A stretch of 64,000 nt of DNA from assembly GCA_964585685.1 (NCBI GenBank), contig CAZPEP010000016.1, positions 1 through 64,000 on the forward strand, in the 5' to 3' direction. The DNA is from JALHVH01 sp964585685 (GTDB taxonomy: Bacteria > Acidobacteriota > Aminicenantia > Aminicenantales > Saccharicenantaceae). The notes below the pieces were generated by a model that ran no database searches, was not told the DNA's origin, and saw only the letters and a list, made by a program, of their open reading frames with translations. Positions 60,434-64,000 of the stretch are shown here, piece by piece. Numbering within the stretch: position 1 is the stretch's first letter; every line of letters starts with the position of its first letter. Position numbers and translations under genes: made by a program.

Positions 60434-61440
60434 GATCGGATCGCCTGTCTGAGCTCCCGCGGGCTGAGCGCGGCGGCGCCCTTTTTCATGACGACGACGC
60501 CGCCGGCGAAGTTGGCGAGCTCGGCGGCTTCCCGGAACGAAGCCCCGGCCGCCATGGCCACGGTGAAGACGCTGATGACGGTATCCCCGGCCCCGGTCAC
60601 GTCGACGATGTCGGTCGTCCCGCGAACGGGGATGGGGAAAGGCGGTTTACCCTTCTCGAAGAGGGCCATGCCGCGCGACCCCCGCGTTACGAGCAGGGCG
60701 GGGGACCGAAGCTTTCTCAGGACTTTCGTCGAGGCTTCGTATAGGGCCGCAGTGTTCCCGCCGGGCGCCATGCCGAGGGCCGTCTCGACCTCAGACTCGT
60801 TCGGGGTCGCGACCGTTGCCCCCGCGAAGTCCATCAGCCGGAATCGCGAATCGACGGCGACGGGGACGCGGGCCGCCGACGCCTCGGGAAGAGACCCAGC
60901 GTAAATGTCTTCTTTGACAGTATCGTAGCTGTAATCGGAAACAAGGAGGGCGGCGCAATCCCGAATGACCGAGCCGACGGCCTTCCGGATGCGTGCCGCG
61001 AGGGCAAGGGAGTCGGGGACCCGGCCTTCGCGATCGATGCGCAGGATCTGCTGTTTGCGCGTGTTGTCATCGCCGGCCATGATCCTCGTCTTCAACGGCG
61101 TCCGATAGCTCTTCTCGGGAATGATGTGATCGGTCGGGATACCCTTGGATCTCAGGAGGCTCAGGATCTTGCGGCCCGCCGCATCTCTGCCGACGACGCC
61201 GACCGGAACCGGGAACGCCCCGAGGGCCTTCAAGTTTTGGATGGCGTTACCCGCTCCGCCCAGGGAGTATTCCTGGTCCTTAAAGCTCAAGATGAGGACC
61301 GGGGCTTCGCGCGAGATGCGCCGGGTCGTTCCGTAGAGATGTTCGTCGAGGATGAGGTCGCCCCAGACACCGATGCGAAGGCCTTCGAAACGATCGACGT
61401 ACCCGAGGAGCTTTTCTCTATCCACTGGTTCGCGTTTCAT
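60430..61440 (-). CDS. rfaE1: D-glycero-beta-D-manno-heptose-7-phosphate kinase (RfaE1/HldA-type)
   Basis: This 336-residue ribokinase-family (PfkB) enzyme adds the 1-phosphate to heptose 7-phosphate. The motifs are IGVWGDLILDEHLYGTTRRI, YSLGGAGNAIQNLKALGA, GNTAALYEASTKVL and the anion-hole DVTGAGDTVISVFTVA. ATG 61440 gives a family-like N-terminus; the frame is open to 61635 but would read through tRNA-Leu. ATG 61455 is an alternative. It heads the operon rfaE1-rfaE2-heptosyltransferase-ICMT-like. Confidence 0.93.
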   Translation of the reverse strand: MKREPVDREKLLGYVDRFEGLRIGVWGDLILDEHLYGTTRRISREAPVLILSFKDQEYSLGGAGNAIQNLKALGAFPVPVGVVGRDAAGRKILSLLRSKGIPTDHIIPEKSYRTPLKTRIMAGDDNTRKQQILRIDREGRVPDSLALAARIRKAVGSVIRDCAALLVSDYSYDTVKEDIYAGSLPEASAARVPVAVDSRFRLMDFAGATVATPNESEVETALGMAPGGNTAALYEASTKVLRKLRSPALLVTRGSRGMALFEKGKPPFPIPVRGTTDIVDVTGAGDTVISVFTVAMAAGASFREAAELANFAGGVVVMKKGAAALSPRELRQAIRS

Positions 61441-61495
61441 TTGTCTTAACCGCATGGATTGTAATCGTAAACGGGTCGGAAGGTCAAACGCGGCA

Positions 61496-61524
61496 TTGAA
61501 AAGCCGGGGAAATTCGTCTATATT
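61496..61524 (+). promoter_or_regulatory. Promoter of tRNA-Leu
   Basis: TTGAAA (61496-61501) and TATATT (61519-61524) are spaced by 17 bases. The mature tRNA begins 12 bases after the -10 box, which places the transcript start just before it. Prediction only, but close to consensus. Confidence 0.7.
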
Positions 61525-61535
61525 CTGTCCGGCAG

Positions 61536-61621
61536 GCCGGAGTGGCGGAACTGGCAGACGCGCGGGACTCAAAATCCCGTCCTCGGAAACGAGGGTGTGG
61601 GTTCGATCCCCTCCTCCGGCA
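61536..61621 (+). tRNA. tRNA-Leu (anticodon CAA)
   Basis: A class II tRNA. The acceptor stem is GCCGGAG/CTCCGGC with discriminator A at 61621; CCA is not encoded. The D-arm contains TGGCGGAACTGGCAGACG, the anticodon stem CGGGA/TCCCG encloses CTCAAAA (anticodon CAA), a long variable arm (CCTCGGAAACGAGG) follows, and the T-arm contains GGTTCGATCCC. It reads TTG codons. A low-GC gene lies about 100 bases downstream. Confidence 0.95.
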
Positions 61622-61726
61622 TGAGCTTTCCCCAACTCTCACGCAGGATAACCCCCTCGAACGCGCGCTATGTTTTTCAGCATAACGGAACGCTAATCAC
61701 AGAGACCAGGGAATTTATGCGAAAGC

Positions 61727-62719
61727 TTACGGGATACCCGAATTTGAGCCGGAGAGGCCCGTGGACCGATTTAAGGAGAGCAGGTCATTTTGTGTGTGGC
61801 CATGATGGGCTACCGTGATGGCGACATGTCCCTTCTTGTGCCCTTTGTCGACATATCGGTGAGCTTTAACAATTTGTTCGAGTGGATACGTTCTATCCAT
61901 GACCGGTTTTAGCTTTCCCGCCTCAATCAGCCCTTTGAGAAAGATCAGATTTTCAGTCTTGTCGCCGCGGGCCGCTGAAGTAAGAACGTTCAGATAGATT
62001 CCATGCTTTTTTAAAGCCTTTTTGGATTGAAAAGATGAAATCTTGGCTACGGCGTCAAAAACAACGTCATAGGTCTCAGCGCTTCGGGTAAAATCCTCTT
62101 GTGTGTAATCCATCACCCGATCGGCGCCCATGGATTTTACCAGCTCCAAATTCACGGTACTGCAAACCACGGTGACTTCCGCCCCAAAGCCCTTGGCAAG
62201 CTGTACGGAATATGTCCCCACACTTCCGGAAGCTCCATAAATCAAAACTTTTTGTCGGCTCTGAATATTGGCCTTTCTGAGAATACCTAGCGAGGTCATT
62301 CCTCCGCAAGGGACGGCGGCGGCTTCCTCATAAGTCAGATTGTCCGGTTTTATTGCCACTTGCCCGTCTTCGGGCAGGCATTTGTACTCGGCATAGGCGC
62401 CAAAATTTACCCCGAAGGTAGATGCAAAGACCGGGTCGCCTATTTTAAATCGTTTGACATCTTTGCCTACCGCTTCGATATCCCCTGCCAGTTCCATCCC
62501 CAGGATGGTTCTTTTTGGTTTTCTGAGGCCCAAATACATTCGCGCGAAAAGCCATTGCCAGGCAGGGACTGTGAAGCTTCGCATCCTGCAGTCCCCGATA
62601 TGCGCCGTTGTCGCATATACTTTTACCAGGACTTCATTGTCCTTGGGAACAGGCTTTTCCACCTCTTGGAGCTGCAGAACCTCCGGCGGTCCGTATTTTG
62701 TGTATACGATCGCTTTCAT
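61727..62719 (-). CDS. NAD(P)-dependent alcohol dehydrogenase / quinone-reductase-like MDR protein, low GC
   Basis: This 330-residue medium-chain dehydrogenase has the GroES-like domain (ILGMELAGDIEAVGKDVKRF) and a Rossmann domain (VLIYGASGSVGTYSVQLAKG). It lacks the structural-zinc Cys cluster, as in quinone-oxidoreductase and zeta-crystallin groups. The usual C-terminus (KKGHVAITV) is followed by ~25 extra residues without family similarity (HHGHTQNDLLS...). GC content is near 48 %, far below the neighbours, suggesting horizontal transfer. A TAGGAGAAG site precedes ATG 62719. It lies next to tRNA-Leu. Confidence 0.88.
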   Translation of the reverse strand: MKAIVYTKYGPPEVLQLQEVEKPVPKDNEVLVKVYATTAHIGDCRMRSFTVPAWQWLFARMYLGLRKPKRTILGMELAGDIEAVGKDVKRFKIGDPVFASTFGVNFGAYAEYKCLPEDGQVAIKPDNLTYEEAAAVPCGGMTSLGILRKANIQSRQKVLIYGASGSVGTYSVQLAKGFGAEVTVVCSTVNLELVKSMGADRVMDYTQEDFTRSAETYDVVFDAVAKISSFQSKKALKKHGIYLNVLTSAARGDKTENLIFLKGLIEAGKLKPVMDRTYPLEQIVKAHRYVDKGHKKGHVAITVAHHGHTQNDLLSLNRSTGLSGSNSGIP

Positions 62720-62756
62720 AAGTTCTTCTCCTATTCATTCCGCCTAAGAACCCACG

Positions 62757-64000
62757 CTATTTCTTGGTGCCGGGAGTGCCGACGATTTCATTTGACGATT
62801 TGAGGACCGACATGCCGGCTTCCATCGACTTGGGACATGTCTTGAAACCTTCATAGAAAGCCCGGCCCGCCTCGTCGAAGGATTTCGTGCGTGTGAGGAG
62901 CGACTGGATGTCCGGGATCATCTGCTTGGCGGTCGACATCAACTCGGCCCCTCCGGCCTTGGACGCAGCCCCGAGCTTGGTTGAAACGGCCGACCACTCC
63001 TTGAGAGTTTGGAGATAGTCGGTGAGAGCGTCGCTGCGGAAAGTCTCGACGCATTCGCCCAGACGGGCCAGCCCGCTTTGCAGAGTGGAGAGCCCTGCTT
63101 GGCTTGTGCCGATCCCTTGGGTTTTATCACAGCCGCAATTGCCGGGATCATAGGGGAGCCCTACCTGCCGAGGCGGACTGGTTGGCGGGGGCGGCGAGAT
63201 CGGAGGCTCATCGCTCGGCGGCTCGCCGCCGGGCGGTTCCTGGGCCGGTGGTTCCTGGCCCGGAGGGGGTTCGGTTTCCGGAGTGGGCTCAGTCGGTTTC
63301 GGTGTCGGTTTTTTCGGATCGGTTTTGGGCGGTTTAGGCTCCGCGGGAGGCTCTCCCTGCCGGGGCGGCTCTCCGGTGCCCTTCCGGCAGATCTTCTGGC
63401 GACGGACGATATCCTCAATGACGCGACCCCAATGCTCGTGCCACTTAGCCGCCGCGGCCATGCGATCCGCCGTGCTCATGAGGCTCCCCAGATGCTTCCC
63501 GAATTCCGTGGCGGCCTGCAGGGTCTCGATCGTGCCGGAGATCGCCTGTTGCATCGCCGATCCGCCGAGCTCCACGATCATCTGAGAGACGTTGCTCACC
63601 TGGGACAGGGTGTCGCCGCCCTTCAGCGTATCCAACAGGTTGGAACCGACCCCGTAGATGCCGGAGGCGGTCTGGGCGGCCTTGCTGGCCCCGCCGGCCC
63701 CGCCGAGAGTGCCGATGATCAAGCCACCCGTCTTGATGAGCAGGTTGCCGGTGGAATCGGCGATCTTATCGGAGGCCTCCTCGAATTCCTTCGAGCCGAG
63801 GGCATCCATGAAGTCCTTCTCGGCCGCTTTTTGAGCCTCAGTGGCGATGCGCGATTCCTCGGCGAGCTTGGCGATGGTTTCCTCGTCGCAAGGCACCACC
63901 TCGACGGTCACCACCGGTCCGAGCATGCCGCTGCACTTGATCCGGGCCTGAAGCGTCGTCTTCCCTTCGCGGACGCCCTGGAGCTGGATCGAATCGCCCA
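62757..64000 (-). CDS. Proline-rich, probably exported protein, 5' end beyond the window
   Basis: The frame is open from the window edge, so the N-terminus is missing; ATG 63926 is internal. The visible residues before it (for example SIQLQGVREGKTTLQARIKC) resemble an Ig-like or PKD-type domain. Next come a helical, Ala/Gly-rich region, a ~70-residue Pro/Glu-rich linker with repeated GEPP/PEP units, and a Cys-containing helical C-terminal domain (CGCDKTQGIGTSQAGL...TCPKSMEAG). No family is recognised. Secretion is inferred from the linker and Cys pairs. It precedes the low-GC dehydrogenase on the same strand by 37 bases. Confidence 0.65.
   Translation of the reverse strand, partial: GDSIQLQGVREGKTTLQARIKCSGMLGPVVTVEVVPCDEETIAKLAEESRIATEAQKAAEKDFMDALGSKEFEEASDKIADSTGNLLIKTGGLIIGTLGGAGGASKAAQTASGIYGVGSNLLDTLKGGDTLSQVSNVSQMIVELGGSAMQQAISGTIETLQAATEFGKHLGSLMSTADRMAAAAKWHEHWGRVIEDIVRRQKICRKGTGEPPRQGEPPAEPKPPKTDPKKPTPKPTEPTPETEPPPGQEPPAQEPPGGEPPSDEPPISPPPPTSPPRQVGLPYDPGNCGCDKTQGIGTSQAGLSTLQSGLARLGECVETFRSDALTDYLQTLKEWSAVSTKLGAASKAGGAELMSTAKQMIPDIQSLLTRTKSFDEAGRAFYEGFKTCPKSMEAGMSVLKSSNEIVGTPGTKK

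Noticed and set aside
61622..61726. Prophage or integrative element starting at tRNA-Leu
   Set aside because: No integrase, no repeat of the tRNA 3' end and no phage gene is visible. Only one low-GC gene follows, so single-gene transfer is all that can be supported.

Overview
The window is a compact, high-GC (roughly 60-65 % by eye), bacterial chromosome segment read with the standard bacterial code. It carries a diderm (outer-membrane) gene set: BamA, OmpH/Skp, lipid A genes fabZ-lpxA-lpxI, an LPS inner-core heptose cluster and several OMP or lipoprotein genes. It also encodes a tungsten-type aldehyde oxidoreductase with its own tungstate transporter and cofactor genes, which points to an anaerobe. 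The combination fits Candidatus Aminicenantes or a related Acidobacteriota-like lineage. That assignment is inference; no 16S rRNA is present.

Layout. 0-4.9 kb: bamA (5' truncated)-ompH-fabZ-lpxA-lpxI-Gfo/Idh oxidoreductase in one operon. 4.9-8.6 kb: M48 lipoprotein protease, LolA-like periplasmic protein, a PLP aminotransferase and a stand-alone Fis-type HTH. 8.6-17.1 kb: an AT-rich promoter patch, a PAS-PAS-GGDEF cyclase, a small beta-barrel OMP, a sigma-54 activator and a 1381-residue M14 metallopeptidase. 17.1-31.1 kb: PQQ-propeller lipoprotein and HD protein, then tupABC-moeA-moaA-moaC-MOSC-mog, a repeat-flanked MobB-ThiF fusion, ppnP, and on the other strand AOR-MoaD/ThiS-ketoglutarate semialdehyde dehydrogenase. 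31.1-36.9 kb: KimA-like K+ transporter, PspC, a deoxynucleoside-kinase-like protein with a degenerate P-loop, panB-panC-panD and a small membrane protein. 36.9-48.2 kb (minus strand): guaB, secA, alr, a sulfatase-like lipoprotein, uvrC and uvrB. 48.2-51.6 kb: CsgG-like protein, bactofilin, tRNA-Gly(CCC), a LipM/LplA-type protein and an unknown 298-residue protein. 51.6-57.8 kb: two head-to-head ECF sigma/anti-sigma modules, one with LiaI-like membrane proteins and a DUF4097 protein, the other with an HtrA-like protein lacking two triad residues. 57.8-61.6 kb: TrmH, an ICMT-like methyltransferase, a heptosyltransferase, the two HldE-type activities as separate genes and tRNA-Leu(CAA). 61.7-64.0 kb: a low-GC alcohol dehydrogenase and the 3' end of a proline-rich secreted protein.

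How the genes work together. The 19-31 kb block reads as a self-contained tungsten system: tungstate uptake, molybdopterin assembly, guanine-nucleotide or sulfur-carrier activation by the MobB-ThiF fusion, a MoaD/ThiS carrier beside the AOR, and an aldehyde dehydrogenase in the same operon. No moaE is visible in the window. The 51.6-57.7 kb block looks like a dual envelope-stress locus. Genes are packed tightly: many ATGA-type overlaps occur, and four convergent pairs share a stop tetranucleotide.

Non-coding structure includes tRNA and protein-gene promoters with 16-17 bp spacers, a GGAAC/CGTC ECF-type promoter, a strong intrinsic terminator after the HtrA-like gene, and several families of dispersed or tandem palindromic repeats (7.2/44.3 kb, 25.7-25.9 kb, 27.0-27.1 kb, 49.3 kb, 51.5 kb).
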